Assembly (NCBI RefSeq): GCF_014836885.1
Contig: NZ_JACSPY010000003.1
Coordinates: 124,001-188,000, forward strand
DNA from: Brevibacterium gallinarum
Lineage (GTDB): Bacteria; Actinomycetota; Actinomycetes; Actinomycetales; Brevibacteriaceae
Direction of reading: 5' to 3'
DNA: 64,000 nucleotides
In this document: positions 7,861-18,353 of the stretch, piece after piece
How the letters are laid out: the number at the start of each line of letters is the position of its first letter
Numbering within the stretch: position 1 is the first letter of the stretch
Program-made: the position numbers and the translations under genes
The notes under the pieces: model-generated
The model's database searches: none
What the model was told of the DNA's origin: nothing
The model's input: the letters and a program-made list of their open reading frames with translations, nothing else

Positions 7861-9090
7861 TCAGAGAGCGTCGGTCATGCGGCGGACCATGAGATCGCAC
7901 AGCAGCCGTCCGCGCAGCGTCGGGCTGAAGATGCCGCGCTCATACTCCGCCGGATCGAGCATTCCGACGCGAGCGAATTCGGCGGCCTCCAGCTGCGCCG
8001 CTGCCGGCAGGCTCGCGATCTGCAGCTCATCGCGCAGCCGTGCGGTCAGCATGATCCGCTCCAGCTCCCGCACCGGAACATCGAGCACCTCACGGCCGAT
8101 GACCGGACTGTGCCCGGCGTTCAGGCGATCAGCCCACGCCCGGGGATGCTTGGCATTCCACATCCGCACGCCCCCGAGGTGGGAGTGGGCTCCCGGCCCG
8201 AATCCCCACCAGTCGTCGCCGCGCCAGTAGGCGAGGTTGTGCCGGCACCGGGTCTCCGGCCCGGTCGAATAGTTGCTCACCTCATACCACTGGTAGCCGG
8301 CCCGGCTCAGCAGCGCATCGGCGAGTTCGTACTTGTCAGCGGCGTCGTCGTCGGAGGGCATCGGCAGCTGACCGCGGCGGATCTGGGCTGCCATCCTGGT
8401 GCCGTCTTCGATGATGAGGGAATAGGCGGAGATGTGATCCGGTGCGCAGGCGATCGCCTGCTCCAGGGAGGTTCGCCAATCGTCGAGGCTCTCCCCTGGC
8501 GTGCCGTAGATGAGGTCGAGGCTGACCTGCAGGCCGGCGTCTTTGACCCAGGCCACGACCTGCGGGATGCGGGAGGCGTCATGAGTCCGATCCAGGGTGG
8601 CCAGCACCTCGGGCACGGCCGACTGCATGCCCAGCGACACCCGTGTGAAGCCAGACTTGGCGAGCACAGCCAGGTACTGCGGGTTCAGCGTGTCGGGATT
8701 CGCTTCGGTCGTGACCTCCGCATCGGCGGCAAGCGGGAAGCGGGCGCGTAGATCGTCGAGCACCCCGGCCAGCACCTCGGCGTCCAGCAGCGTCGGAGTG
8801 CCCCCGCCGAAGAACACGGTCGAGACCTCCCGGGCGGGGAACCCGGCCCGGCGCATCGAGTCGGCGGCGACGTCGAGTTCGGCTGCCAGCATCGGCCGGT
8901 AGTCGCTGCGGGAGGCACCGGGGCCGAGCTGATCAGCGGTATAGGTGTTGAAGTCGCAGTAGCCACACCTCACGCGGCAGTACGGGACGTGGACGTAGAG
9001 GCTCAGGCCCCGGTCGGCTGCGCCGACGGCCGCGCTGGCGGGCAGGCTGCCGTCCAGCGGCGCCGGCTCGCCGGCTGGCTGGGCGGGCAT
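7861..9090 (-). CDS. hemW: Radical SAM heme chaperone HemW (formerly coproporphyrinogen III oxidase-like)
   Basis: 409 residues. The radical SAM cluster motif CRVRCGYC gives C38, C42 and C45, followed by DFNTYT as in HemW; FFGGGTPTLL and the HemN C-terminal region (YEVSNYS, HNLAYW, GFGPGAHSH) follow. HemW proteins bind heme and a 4Fe-4S cluster and insert heme into target enzymes; they lack the extra N-terminal cysteine of true HemN. The ATG lies 1 nt after the lepA stop, and lepA-hemW linkage is conserved across many bacteria. Confidence 0.93.
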   Translation of the reverse strand: MPAQPAGEPAPLDGSLPASAAVGAADRGLSLYVHVPYCRVRCGYCDFNTYTADQLGPGASRSDYRPMLAAELDVAADSMRRAGFPAREVSTVFFGGGTPTLLDAEVLAGVLDDLRARFPLAADAEVTTEANPDTLNPQYLAVLAKSGFTRVSLGMQSAVPEVLATLDRTHDASRIPQVVAWVKDAGLQVSLDLIYGTPGESLDDWRTSLEQAIACAPDHISAYSLIIEDGTRMAAQIRRGQLPMPSDDDAADKYELADALLSRAGYQWYEVSNYSTGPETRCRHNLAYWRGDDWWGFGPGAHSHLGGVRMWNAKHPRAWADRLNAGHSPVIGREVLDVPVRELERIMLTARLRDELQIASLPAAAQLEAAEFARVGMLDPAEYERGIFSPTLRGRLLCDLMVRRMTDAL

Positions 9091-9091
9091 A

Positions 9092-10954
<1,863 letters not shown>

Positions 10955-11050
10955 GAACGTCGACGTCCCTTTCGTGTACGAGCGAACCTCCATTGTTCCA
11001 TGACCGTGTGCCTGGCACCGAACTCACCTCAGGCGGTGGTGGCCGGTTCG

Positions 11051-11056
11051 TAGAAT
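11051..11056 (+). promoter_or_regulatory. Predicted -10 box, leaderless promoter of the EEP-family gene
   Basis: TAGAAT ends 6 nt before the ATG at 11063; no Shine-Dalgarno sequence lies between. Confidence 0.65.
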
Positions 11057-11062
11057 GAGGCC

Positions 11063-11857
11063 ATGCTTCTGCGTCCTCGCGATCCTGACCAGCTTTCAGT
11101 CATGTCCTTCAACCTGCGCTATCCGGCCCTCGACGGGCAGCCGTGGCGCAGGCGGCTGCCGCAGGCGGCAGCGGTCATCCGGCAGGAGCGCCCACACCTC
11201 ATCGGCACCCAGGAGGGGATGCTGCGCCAGCTCACCGGGCTCATCGATGCGCTGCCGGATCACTATCAGTGGCTCGGCGAGGGACGCGAAGGCGGCGATG
11301 CCGGCGAGTTCACTGCCGTCATCTACGATTCGCGGCGCCTGGAGATCACCCACCAGGACGTGTCATGGCTGTCTGAGCGACCGCATGTACCCGGTTCGAA
11401 ATCGTGGGGTGCCCGCTATCCGCGCACGATGACCGTCGTCGATGCCGTCGACACACGCACGCGCACTCCGCTGCGATTCATCAACGTCCACCTCGACCAT
11501 CGGTCCGATCACGCCCAGGTCAGCTCCGCAGCTCTCATCCTGGAGAAGATCCGGGAGGCGGGAACGGATGCGGTGCTCATCGGCGACTTCAACGCCTATA
11601 AGGACCGGGCCGTCTACCGCACCCTGATGGATTCCGGGCTGCTGACCGATGCGGTGGTCTCCTGCCCGTCGGAGACGTGTGAGATCAACACGTTCCACGG
11701 CTACCGCGGTCCGCGCCGCGACGGGCAGCACATGGACTGGATTCTGCACACTGCTGGCCTGCGCACCTGCGCAACCGGTGTCAACATCTTCGGCCGCGGC
11801 GTACAGTACCCCTCCGACCATTTCCCACTCCAAGCCCTCCTGCAGCACTGCGTGTGA
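11063..11857 (+). CDS. Endonuclease/exonuclease/phosphatase (EEP) family protein
   Basis: 264 residues, no signal peptide, so probably cytoplasmic. Family motifs occur in order: VMSFNLRY (metal Asn), GTQEG (metal Glu), NVHLDH, LIGDFNAY (catalytic Asp/Asn), HMDWIL and the terminal SDHFPL (catalytic Asp-His). The fold covers Mg-dependent DNases, inositol phosphatases and sphingomyelinases, and the substrate cannot be decided here; single-domain proteins of this size are often annotated as metal-dependent hydrolases. It is divergent from lepA and precedes the PemK-like gene by 47 nt, which has its own promoter. Confidence 0.85.
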   Translation: MLLRPRDPDQLSVMSFNLRYPALDGQPWRRRLPQAAAVIRQERPHLIGTQEGMLRQLTGLIDALPDHYQWLGEGREGGDAGEFTAVIYDSRRLEITHQDVSWLSERPHVPGSKSWGARYPRTMTVVDAVDTRTRTPLRFINVHLDHRSDHAQVSSAALILEKIREAGTDAVLIGDFNAYKDRAVYRTLMDSGLLTDAVVSCPSETCEINTFHGYRGPRRDGQHMDWILHTAGLRTCATGVNIFGRGVQYPSDHFPLQALLQHCV

Positions 11858-11892
11858 GGGACAGACGCCCACCTGTCGCGGTGTGAGTTCGC

Positions 11893-11898
11893 TAGGCT
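11893..11898 (+). promoter_or_regulatory. Predicted -10 box, leaderless promoter of the PemK-like gene
   Basis: TAGGCT ends 6 nt before the ATG at 11905, repeating the geometry seen at 11051 and 26412. Confidence 0.6.
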
Positions 11899-11904
11899 GT
11901 GGGC

Positions 11905-12627
11905 ATGGATTTCAAGGGACTTGCCCGCCGGGCCGTCAACCGTGGAGTGCGCGGTGGAGTCGGCTTCGTCAGCCGCAAACTGGCCGATCCGCGCACGCGC
12001 CAGGCGATCGGCGACGTCATCGGCGGTAAGGAACCGGCCACCGTGCTGCGGGAGTACCGCGATTCGAGCCGCGCCGAACGCACCGACCGTGCCCGCCGGG
12101 AGCGCCACCAGGCACCTCGGGAACGGAAGAAGAAGGGCAGCGACTCGCGCAGCGAATACGCACCTGCTGCGAAGGCACAGCGGCAGCGGCCCAAGCAGAG
12201 CTTCCCGCGCCGGCCCTCCGGCGGGTACCCCGGTGACTACACCGGCCCGATCCGGCCGGTCTACACCCCCGATCTCGACGGCGATGCTGATCCGGGTGAG
12301 ATCGTGTGGGCGTGGGTGCCCTATGAAGAGGATCCGTCCAAGGGCAAGGACCGTCCGGTGCTCATCATCGGCCGGGAGGGCCGGTGGCTGCTCGGGCTCA
12401 TGCTCACCAGCAAGGACAACGTTCCCGGTGCGGTCGGTGACGTCCATGAGACCGAACATGCCCGCTACATCAACATCGGAACCGGTGAGTGGGACGACGC
12501 GGGCCGGCCCTCGGAGATCCGGCTCGACAGGATCGTGCGGATCGAAGACGGTGCGGTGCGCCGGGAGGGCGCGATCATGCCGATGGGGCTGTTCTCCCGC
12601 GTCGTCGACGAAGTGCGAAACGCCTAG
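11905..12627 (+). CDS. PemK/MazF-like protein with long basic N-terminal extension
   Basis: 240 residues from ATG 11905. The first ~125 residues are rich in Arg and Lys, with a stretch (about 50-110) that looks disordered. The C-terminal half begins PGEIVWAWVPYEEDPSKGKDRPVLIIG, the standard PemK/MazF opening with the conserved proline-valine-leucine strand, then LTSKD and an RLDRIVRI segment. MazF-type toxins are mRNA endonucleases, but nothing resembling an antitoxin ORF lies on either side: the neighbours are the EEP gene and rpsT. Extended PemK-like proteins without antitoxins are, as far as I recall, common in actinobacteria, so toxin activity is unproven. Confidence 0.8.
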   Translation: MDFKGLARRAVNRGVRGGVGFVSRKLADPRTRQAIGDVIGGKEPATVLREYRDSSRAERTDRARRERHQAPRERKKKGSDSRSEYAPAAKAQRQRPKQSFPRRPSGGYPGDYTGPIRPVYTPDLDGDADPGEIVWAWVPYEEDPSKGKDRPVLIIGREGRWLLGLMLTSKDNVPGAVGDVHETEHARYINIGTGEWDDAGRPSEIRLDRIVRIEDGAVRREGAIMPMGLFSRVVDEVRNA

Positions 12628-12635
12628 TGCTCGTG

Positions 12636-12641
12636 TAGAAT
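12636..12641 (+). promoter_or_regulatory. Predicted -10 box of rpsT
   Basis: TAGAAT, 9 nt after the PemK-like stop codon; +1 would be near 12648, giving a leader of about 150 nt before the rpsT TTG. Confidence 0.55.
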
Positions 12642-12654
12642 CGGTCGCTGTATG

Positions 12655-12692
12655 TTCACCGTTGGTGTGTGTCTCACCAGTGGTCGGGTGAA
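12655..12692 (+). promoter_or_regulatory. Nested hairpin in the rpsT leader
   Basis: Outer arms TTCACC (12655-12660) and GGTGAA (12687-12692) enclose a second stem TGGTG (12663-12667)/CACCA (12675-12679). It lies in the long untranslated leader of rpsT. Ribosomal-protein leaders often bind their own product; that this one does is an inference. Confidence 0.45.
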
Positions 12693-12799
12693 TGTACACT
12701 CGCGGCTCTGACAGCCTCTGTGTTTCCCCGCAGTGCTGTGGCGAGCAGTGAGCAGCCCTCACGACCATGAACAGTGACGAACACGAAAGAGTGTTGGAT

Positions 12800-13060
12800 T
12801 TGGCAAACATCAAGTCTCAGATCAAGCGGAACCTGACGAACGAGAAGGCTCGCCAGCGCAACCGAATTGTGCGCACCGAGGTGAAGACCGCTGTGCGCGC
12901 CGTGCGCGAGCATGTCGAGGCCGGCAACGCTGATGAAGCGAAGGCCGCCTTCCAGAAGGCTTCCCGCAAGCTGGACAAGGCTGTGTCGAAGGGTGTGCTG
13001 CACCGCAACAACGCGGCCAACCGCAAGTCGAAGCTTGCCAAGAAGGTCAACGCGCTCTGA
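12800..13060 (+). CDS. rpsT: 30S ribosomal protein S20
   Basis: 86 residues from a TTG at 12800, giving [21 protein letters not shown], the canonical S20 beginning. S20 binds 16S rRNA early in 30S assembly. An upstream in-frame ATG at 12767 would add 11 residues ([11 protein letters not shown]) absent from the family. GAAAGAG lies about 9 nt before the TTG. The rare start may keep expression low or autoregulated; S20 is known to start with UUG in Escherichia coli too, where this matters for autoregulation. Confidence 0.96.
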   Translation: MANIKSQIKRNLTNEKARQRNRIVRTEVKTAVRAVREHVEAGNADEAKAAFQKASRKLDKAVSKGVLHRNNAANRKSKLAKKVNAL

Positions 13061-13079
13061 TGCGCTGACCGCACTGGCT

Positions 13080-13114
13080 GAGGGCCGGGGATCCGATTCG
13101 GATCCCCGGCCCTC
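13080..13114. terminator. Strong bidirectional terminator between rpsT and holA
   Basis: A perfect 16-bp stem (13080-13095 with 13099-13114) with an ATT loop lies 19 nt after the rpsT stop and 49 nt after the holA stop on the other strand. It is the strongest hairpin I found in the window. Confidence 0.85.
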
Positions 13115-13163
13115 ATTCGTGTGCCTGGGCCTTCGCTGCTGCCCCGGCCGGGATCGGGGCGGC

Positions 13164-14153
13164 TCAGCGCACCCGCGACTGCTGGCAGATGAAGGTCACG
13201 AGCCGCTCGAGCGCGAAGACGGGGTCACGGCCGCCGCCCTTGACCGCGTAGTCGGCTTCGGCGACTTCGATGAGGACGCGTCCGAGTGCGACATCGTTCC
13301 AGGAGCGCATCTCACGCCTGGCCCGATCGACCTGCCAGGGCGCCATCTTCAGCTCAGAGGCCAGCTGCTGCGAGCTGCCGGAGATGCCTTCGACACGGGC
13401 CATATTGCGCACCTTCATCGCGATCGCTGCGACCAGCGGTACCGGGTCTGTGCCGGTGGCCAGGGCGTGGCGCAGCAGGGTCAGCGACTCTGCCGTCCGC
13501 CCGGCGACGGCGGCATCGGCGACTTTGAATCCGGTCGCTTCGACCCGGCCCCCGTAGTAGGCGTCGACGGTCTGTTCGGTGATCGGCCCCTCGGTATCGG
13601 CCAGCAGCTGTTCGATGCCGGCGTTGAGTTCGGAGAGGTCGGCTCCCAGCGCGTCCATGAGGGCGGCGAGCGCACCGGATGAGATCTCGCGTTTGGCGGC
13701 GGCGAACTGCTGCTGGGCGAACGCCTGCTTGTCGCCCTCGCTCTTGAGTGCCTGCGCGTCGACGCGCGGGTAGCCGGCCTTGTCGATGGCGGTCAGCAGC
13801 TTGGAGCCGCGATTGCCTCCCGCATGTTTGAGCACGAGAACGGCGTCTTCGTTGACCTCTGCGACGTAGTCGAGGGCGTCGGCGAGGAAGGCGTCGTTCA
13901 TCTGCGCCACACCGTCGACGATGACGAGTTTGCGTTCGGAGAACAGGCTGGCACCGGCCACCAGTTCGAGGGATCCCGGTTCGTATCCGGCGGCATCGAG
14001 ATAGGAGGTCTCGAGATCAGCGGCCTTCTGGCAGGCGGCCACGATCCGGTCCTGGGCTTTGCGGATGAGCACCGCTTCGGGCCCGGAGATCACGACGACC
14101 GGGGCGGGCTTGGCCCGGTTGTACGGGATGAGGGACTTCTTCTTCGCTGCCAC
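13164..14153 (-). CDS. holA: DNA polymerase III subunit delta
   Basis: 329 residues, GTG start. The N-terminal domain (KPAPVVVISGPEAVLIRKAQDRIVAAC) and the DNA_pol3_delta layout are recognisable, ending in EVAEADYAVKGGGRDPVFALERLV, the family's typical C-terminal helix with DyavKggg. Delta is the wrench of the clamp loader that opens the beta clamp. It directly follows comEC (4 nt gap) as in many bacteria but seems also to have its own leaderless promoter inside the comEC stop region. Confidence 0.94.
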   Translation of the reverse strand: MAAKKKSLIPYNRAKPAPVVVISGPEAVLIRKAQDRIVAACQKAADLETSYLDAAGYEPGSLELVAGASLFSERKLVIVDGVAQMNDAFLADALDYVAEVNEDAVLVLKHAGGNRGSKLLTAIDKAGYPRVDAQALKSEGDKQAFAQQQFAAAKREISSGALAALMDALGADLSELNAGIEQLLADTEGPITEQTVDAYYGGRVEATGFKVADAAVAGRTAESLTLLRHALATGTDPVPLVAAIAMKVRNMARVEGISGSSQQLASELKMAPWQVDRARREMRSWNDVALGRVLIEVAEADYAVKGGGRDPVFALERLVTFICQQSRVR

Positions 14154-14157
14154 GCCT

Positions 14158-16446
14158 CTACCCTAGTACGAAGCTCGGACAGCGTGAGCTGACCCGTCGG
14201 TGTGCATCGATGACGATCGAACCGCATTCGTCGGTGCGCAGCACCGGGCTGGCTCCGAAGGCCGCCAGCGCTCGGGTGGTCGGATGGCCGTAGGGGTTGG
14301 CCGCTCCCACGGAGATGACGCCGAGTCCGGCATCGGCAGCGTCGAAGTACGTCTCATCCAGGTCGGCGGAACCGTGATGCGGTGCGGCGAGCACGTCGGC
14401 CGGCTTCATCATCGTCGCCAGCTGTCGCTGTTCCTCTGCGCCGATGTCACCAGGGACGATGACGCTCAGCGCGCCGGCCTGAATGTGCACGACAGCCGAG
14501 CGGCTGTTCTCGTCGCCATGTGCCGGACCAGTGGTTGCCGGCGGCCATAGGATCGTCCAATCCACGGTGCCGAATTGGAATCGCTGTCCCGCACTGACCG
14601 GGATGCGCGGCGCATCCGGGAAGGCTCGGGCGATCTCCGCCAGAGCCGGGTCGCGTCCCGCTCCGGCAGGAAAGTACACGGTCGCAATCTCCCGGCCGAA
14701 CCCGGTGCCGGCGTAGCCTGCGAAGTGATCGGCGTCGAAGTGGGAGATCAGCAGGTGCACCCGCTGGTCACCGGTCCGGTCGAGGCAGATGTCGATGAGC
14801 TCGTCGTTGTCACCGGTGTCGATGACGAACACATCGTCACCCGGCAGGCTGATGAGGGTGGCACTGCCCTGGCCCACATCGCAGAACATCGCTGCCCAGT
14901 CCGCATCGACTGGAAGCCGGACACCGGGAACGAGGAGCCCGGCAGTCAGCGCGGCGACGAGCAGGCCGGCACCGACCCGGCGGAGGATGCGGTATTCGAG
15001 CACGACGAGGCAGAGTCCTGCCAGGATGACGCAGCTGAGCCCGACGCCCAGCAGGCCTGCCGGCCACGGCAGCTCGGAAGCTGGCAGGTCGGCGAATACC
15101 CGCGCCAGGCGGGCGATCCACCAGGCACTCCAGTTCGCCGGTGCCACGATGATGCTGCCGATCCAGCTGCCGCCCGGCAGCAGACTGCAGACAAGCACGC
15201 CCATTCCGAGCAGCGTGGCGGGTGCGACTGCTGGTGCGGCGAGCGCATTGGCTGGCACCGACCACGCAGAGATGGTGCCGTCGATGCCCAGCAGCACCGG
15301 TGTGACACCGGCCTGGGCGCTCAACGGCACCGCGAGCGCCGTTGCCACCGCCCGGGGCAGCCCCCAGGATGCAAGGCGGTCACTCAACGGCCGGCCCAGG
15401 ATGATGAGGGCAGCTGTGGCGCTGACGGAGAGGTGGAATCCCACTGAGCCTGACAGCCCCGGCTGGTAGACCAGCACGACGATGATGCCGGCGGCCAGCA
15501 GCGCCAGGCTCGCCGTTCGGGTTCCGCGCAGCATCGCCATCGCTCCGACCAGGCCCATGGCCGCAGCCCTGGTCACTGAGGGTTCAGGACCGACGATGAA
15601 CACGTAGCCTGCGGTGGCGGCAGCCGCGAGGATGATGCGCACCACCCGCAACCGCACCGCGAAGCCGGTCACCCAGAGCACCGCGAGTGAGACGATCGTG
15701 ATGTTCGCCCCTGAGACTGCAGTGACGTGGCTGAGCGAGACGGTGCGCATCGCCTCGGTGAGGTCATCTCCGACGTGCGAGACGTCGCCGATGACGAGGC
15801 CGGGCAGCAGCCGGGCTCCGTCGTGCGCGGTTCCAGCCGTGCCGGCAAGAAAGCTGCGCATGCGGGCGCGCAGCTGCCAGACGGGTCCTGGCGGTGTGCG
15901 AATCTCCGGGCTTCCGCGGATAAAGGCAATGGTCTGGGAGCCGCTGATCTCAAGCTCGGCCCGCACGGTCGTCTGGGTGCCTGCGGCTGGCAGCGGAGTG
16001 GGGCTGATCGCTGTGGCAGGCCCGAACCGGGTGCGGATCTGCGTGCGATAGCTGCCGGAGCCGGTTGCGTGGGACTCAGCGGCGATGAGGGCCGGACCGC
16101 TGTAGAGCGTCGTCTCCGTCGGCTGTGCGAGGCGGGCGGCCCCGATGAGCGCGCAGACCGCCCCAGCGAGCAGTGCCGTGCTCAGCAGCCAGCCGGTCAG
16201 CTGGGACCGTCCGCTGCCTGTGGTGCGCTGGCTCATGAGCACGACGGCAGAACCGCAGGTGAGACCTAAGCCGACCGTCGCGGTGACGTCGGCGGGCAGC
16301 AGGCCGGAGGCGGCGAGCCATCCGAAGACGGCGGCGCCGAGCAGGCGGTGCAGTCCGGCTCGATGCAGCACCTGTGCCCGGAGATGGGCTGCGGCGGCCG
16401 ACAGCAGTCGGCGGATTCGGCTGTGCCGGTGCACCTGCGGGCTCAT
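14158..16446 (-). CDS. comEC: ComEC/Rec2-family competence membrane protein
   Basis: 762 residues. The N-terminus has several hydrophobic helices and an OB-like soluble region (about 100-200), the central Competence domain spans many helices (LLPGLVIGDVSHV, SHVTAVSGANITIV), and the C-terminal third is a metallo-beta-lactamase-like domain (FCDVGQGSATLI, VIDTGDND, LISHFDADHFAGY, APHHGSADLDE). ComEC forms the inner-membrane DNA channel; the MBL domain may degrade the second strand. It overlaps comEA by 4 nt. Natural competence is not implied, because these genes occur in many actinobacteria with no demonstrated transformation. Confidence 0.93.
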   Translation of the reverse strand: MSPQVHRHSRIRRLLSAAAAHLRAQVLHRAGLHRLLGAAVFGWLAASGLLPADVTATVGLGLTCGSAVVLMSQRTTGSGRSQLTGWLLSTALLAGAVCALIGAARLAQPTETTLYSGPALIAAESHATGSGSYRTQIRTRFGPATAISPTPLPAAGTQTTVRAELEISGSQTIAFIRGSPEIRTPPGPVWQLRARMRSFLAGTAGTAHDGARLLPGLVIGDVSHVGDDLTEAMRTVSLSHVTAVSGANITIVSLAVLWVTGFAVRLRVVRIILAAAATAGYVFIVGPEPSVTRAAAMGLVGAMAMLRGTRTASLALLAAGIIVVLVYQPGLSGSVGFHLSVSATAALIILGRPLSDRLASWGLPRAVATALAVPLSAQAGVTPVLLGIDGTISAWSVPANALAAPAVAPATLLGMGVLVCSLLPGGSWIGSIIVAPANWSAWWIARLARVFADLPASELPWPAGLLGVGLSCVILAGLCLVVLEYRILRRVGAGLLVAALTAGLLVPGVRLPVDADWAAMFCDVGQGSATLISLPGDDVFVIDTGDNDELIDICLDRTGDQRVHLLISHFDADHFAGYAGTGFGREIATVYFPAGAGRDPALAEIARAFPDAPRIPVSAGQRFQFGTVDWTILWPPATTGPAHGDENSRSAVVHIQAGALSVIVPGDIGAEEQRQLATMMKPADVLAAPHHGSADLDETYFDAADAGLGVISVGAANPYGHPTTRALAAFGASPVLRTDECGSIVIDAHRRVSSRCPSFVLG
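14160..14165 (-). promoter_or_regulatory. Predicted -10 box, leaderless promoter of holA
   Basis: TAGGGT on the minus strand ends 6 nt before the holA GTG and overlaps the comEC stop codon. Confidence 0.5.
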
Positions 16447-17348
16447 CCGACTGTGATGTGCTCGCGCAGCCGCGCCAGCGTCGCATCTCCGATGCCGTGG
16501 ACGAGCACCAGATCCTCGACTGAGCCGAAGGGCCCGTGCTCCTCACGATGCGTGATGATGGCCTGGGCGGTGGCAGGGCCGACTCCGGGCAGCGTCTCGA
16601 GCTCTGCTGCGGTGGCCCGGTTGATGTTCACTTTCGCATTCGCCTGCGGTCCCGCCGGGTCGGATCCCGCTCCGCTGCTGGCAGACTGACCAGCGTCCTG
16701 GCCACCGGCTTCATGGTGCTGCGCGGCTGGTGGGCTGTGGCGGTCGGGCACGATGATCTGCTCTCCATCCTCGACGAGGCGGGCGAGATTCACGCCCTCG
16801 GGCTGGGCATCTGGGCTCAGGCCCCCGGCGGCCTCGATTGCGTCGATGACCCGGGCGCCTCCCTGGAGCCTCACGACCCCAGGTTCAGCGACAGCGCCGA
16901 CGACATGGGCGGTGACCTCCTCGGCGTCGGCGCCCACCTGCACGGGAGCGTCGGCAGCGCTTGACTCCCCAGCACCGTCGGGGCTCTGCGGTTGCGCTGT
17001 CGGTGGTTCAACGCCGGTGCTGGGTTCAGGTGCGGTGGGGTTGCGCAGCAGGACGAAGCCCGCGATTCCCACGACGGTGATGACGACGATGGCCACGATG
17101 ATCCACCGGCGTGGAATCGGCCGGTTGCCCGGCAGGAGCGCCAGGATCTCGGCATCGTCGGCCGTGTCTTCGTCGGCCGCGTCGTCGTCCTCGGCCTCAG
17201 CCTGGGCGGTGACATCTGCCGGAGGCCTCAGGGGCCACCGGTGGCGCAGCGGGCGGTCCCGGGAAGCGAGGCTGGTGCTGGGTGTCCAGCCGTGCTGTGC
17301 GGACCGGGTGAGCATATCTGCCAGCCGGTCATCCGGTGATGGAGCCAT
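16443..17348 (-). CDS. comEA: ComEA-family DNA-binding protein (SLBB plus helix-hairpin-helix)
   Basis: 301 residues. An acidic N-terminal cytoplasmic stretch (EDDDAADEDTADD) is followed by one transmembrane helix (about 82-101, WIIVAIVVITVVGIAGFVLL), a Pro/Ala-rich spacer, an SLBB domain (AHVVGAVAEPGVVRL to LVEDGEQIIVP) and two helix-hairpin-helix motifs (INRATAAELETLPGVGPATAQAI and VHGIGDATLARL). It would bind incoming double-stranded DNA outside the membrane and pass it to ComEC. comEA-comEC are translationally coupled. Confidence 0.92.
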   Translation of the reverse strand: MAPSPDDRLADMLTRSAQHGWTPSTSLASRDRPLRHRWPLRPPADVTAQAEAEDDDAADEDTADDAEILALLPGNRPIPRRWIIVAIVVITVVGIAGFVLLRNPTAPEPSTGVEPPTAQPQSPDGAGESSAADAPVQVGADAEEVTAHVVGAVAEPGVVRLQGGARVIDAIEAAGGLSPDAQPEGVNLARLVEDGEQIIVPDRHSPPAAQHHEAGGQDAGQSASSGAGSDPAGPQANAKVNINRATAAELETLPGVGPATAQAIITHREEHGPFGSVEDLVLVHGIGDATLARLREHITVG

Positions 17349-17399
17349 ACGCGCACGCTAAGCGCGCTCGCTGTTCTGCGAACCGGATTCGCGGCAGGG

Positions 17400-17423
17400 T
17401 GTGGACGCCGCGCGGCGTCCACA
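17400..17423. terminator. 24-nt perfect palindrome after degV, upstream of comEA
   Basis: TGTGGACGCC, GCGC, GGCGTCCACA: a 10-bp stem with a self-complementary loop, 12+12 in duplex form. It is 27 nt beyond the degV stop and 52 nt before the comEA start, both on the minus strand. A terminator for ugd-degV is most likely; an operator for comEA is possible. Confidence 0.55.
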
Positions 17424-17450
17424 ATGCCCAGGGCGCCGGTGTGAGCTGCG

Positions 17451-18353
17451 CTAGGGAGTGGTCTGGACAACCAGTCCGGTGCTGCCCGGACCGACATGCG
17501 CGGTCACGACCGTGGAGAGCACCGCCTGGCGGAACTGTGTACCCGCCGGAAGGTCAGCTTCCTGCACGGCAGCGGCGAGACGGTGGGCAGTCTCGGAGGC
17601 GTCGTCGAAGGTGGCCTCGGCGTGGAGCAGGACCACTTCCTGCCCGCGTTCGGGGTAGAGCTCACTGAACTCGTAGGCCGATTCGGTCACGAGGCTGATG
17701 ACCCGGTCGACGGCCCGCGCACGGGTGCGCACGCGGGCCAGCGGCGTCACCGTTCCCTCGCGCAGACCGAGCACGGGTGTGATCGACAGGGCTCTGCCGA
17801 CCAGCGTTGATGCGGCTCCGATCCGGCCGCCGCGGCGCAGGTATTCCAGCGAGTCGGGCATGAAGAACGTGCGCGTCTCGGAACGGCACCAGTCGGTGAC
17901 CTCTCCTGCCAGGCTCTCGACGGGAACCTGACGTTGGGCACCGGCGACGGCAAGCGCCACAGCGCCGGCCATGCCGGCCGACGTCAGCTGGGTGTCGACG
18001 ACGTGCACGGGCACAGGTGCCTCATCTGCTGCCTGCTGGGCTGAGGAGTGCGTGCCTGACAGCAGGGCTGACATCGTCAGCACGAGCACCGCTTCGGCAC
18101 CGGCCTCGGCCATGTCCGAGATCACGGTGCTGAACTGCTCGGGACTGGCCAGAGACGTCGTGACCGACAGGCCTGATGCCATCCCGGCGCAGACCTCGGT
18201 GGCGGTCCACTCGCTGTCCGCCCGCGAGTCACCCCCAATCGTGACACTGAGGTCGACGGTGGCGAACAACCCGCCGAGGCGCTCGGAGTATGCCGCGACG
18301 GTGTCGGCGTCGATGTTCGCGGTGGAGTCGCAGATGACAGCCAGAGTCGTCAT
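17451..18353 (-). CDS. DegV family protein (fatty-acid-binding)
   Basis: 300 residues starting TLAVICDSTANID, the usual DegV opening, with TIGGDSRAD, SGLSVTTSLASPEQF (lipid-binding S/T-T-S loop), ALLSGTHSSAQ and VVTAHVGPGSTGLVV near the C-terminus. DegV/FakB proteins bind a fatty acid in a two-domain fold and present it to FakA. No FakA (DAK-fold kinase) gene is in the window, so the partner is unknown. It overlaps the preceding dehydrogenase gene by 4 nt. Confidence 0.9.
   Translation of the reverse strand: MTTLAVICDSTANIDADTVAAYSERLGGLFATVDLSVTIGGDSRADSEWTATEVCAGMASGLSVTTSLASPEQFSTVISDMAEAGAEAVLVLTMSALLSGTHSSAQQAADEAPVPVHVVDTQLTSAGMAGAVALAVAGAQRQVPVESLAGEVTDWCRSETRTFFMPDSLEYLRRGGRIGAASTLVGRALSITPVLGLREGTVTPLARVRTRARAVDRVISLVTESAYEFSELYPERGQEVVLLHAEATFDDASETAHRLAAAVQEADLPAGTQFRQAVLSTVVTAHVGPGSTGLVVQTTP

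Noticed and set aside
11905..13060. Toxin-antitoxin pair of the PemK-like gene with its neighbour
   Set aside because: The neighbours are an EEP hydrolase and ribosomal protein S20; no AbrB- or MazE-like small ORF exists on either strand.
14158..17348. Evidence for natural competence
   Set aside because: Only comEA and comEC are present; no pilus, comF or dprA genes are visible, and these two genes are widespread in non-transformable actinobacteria.
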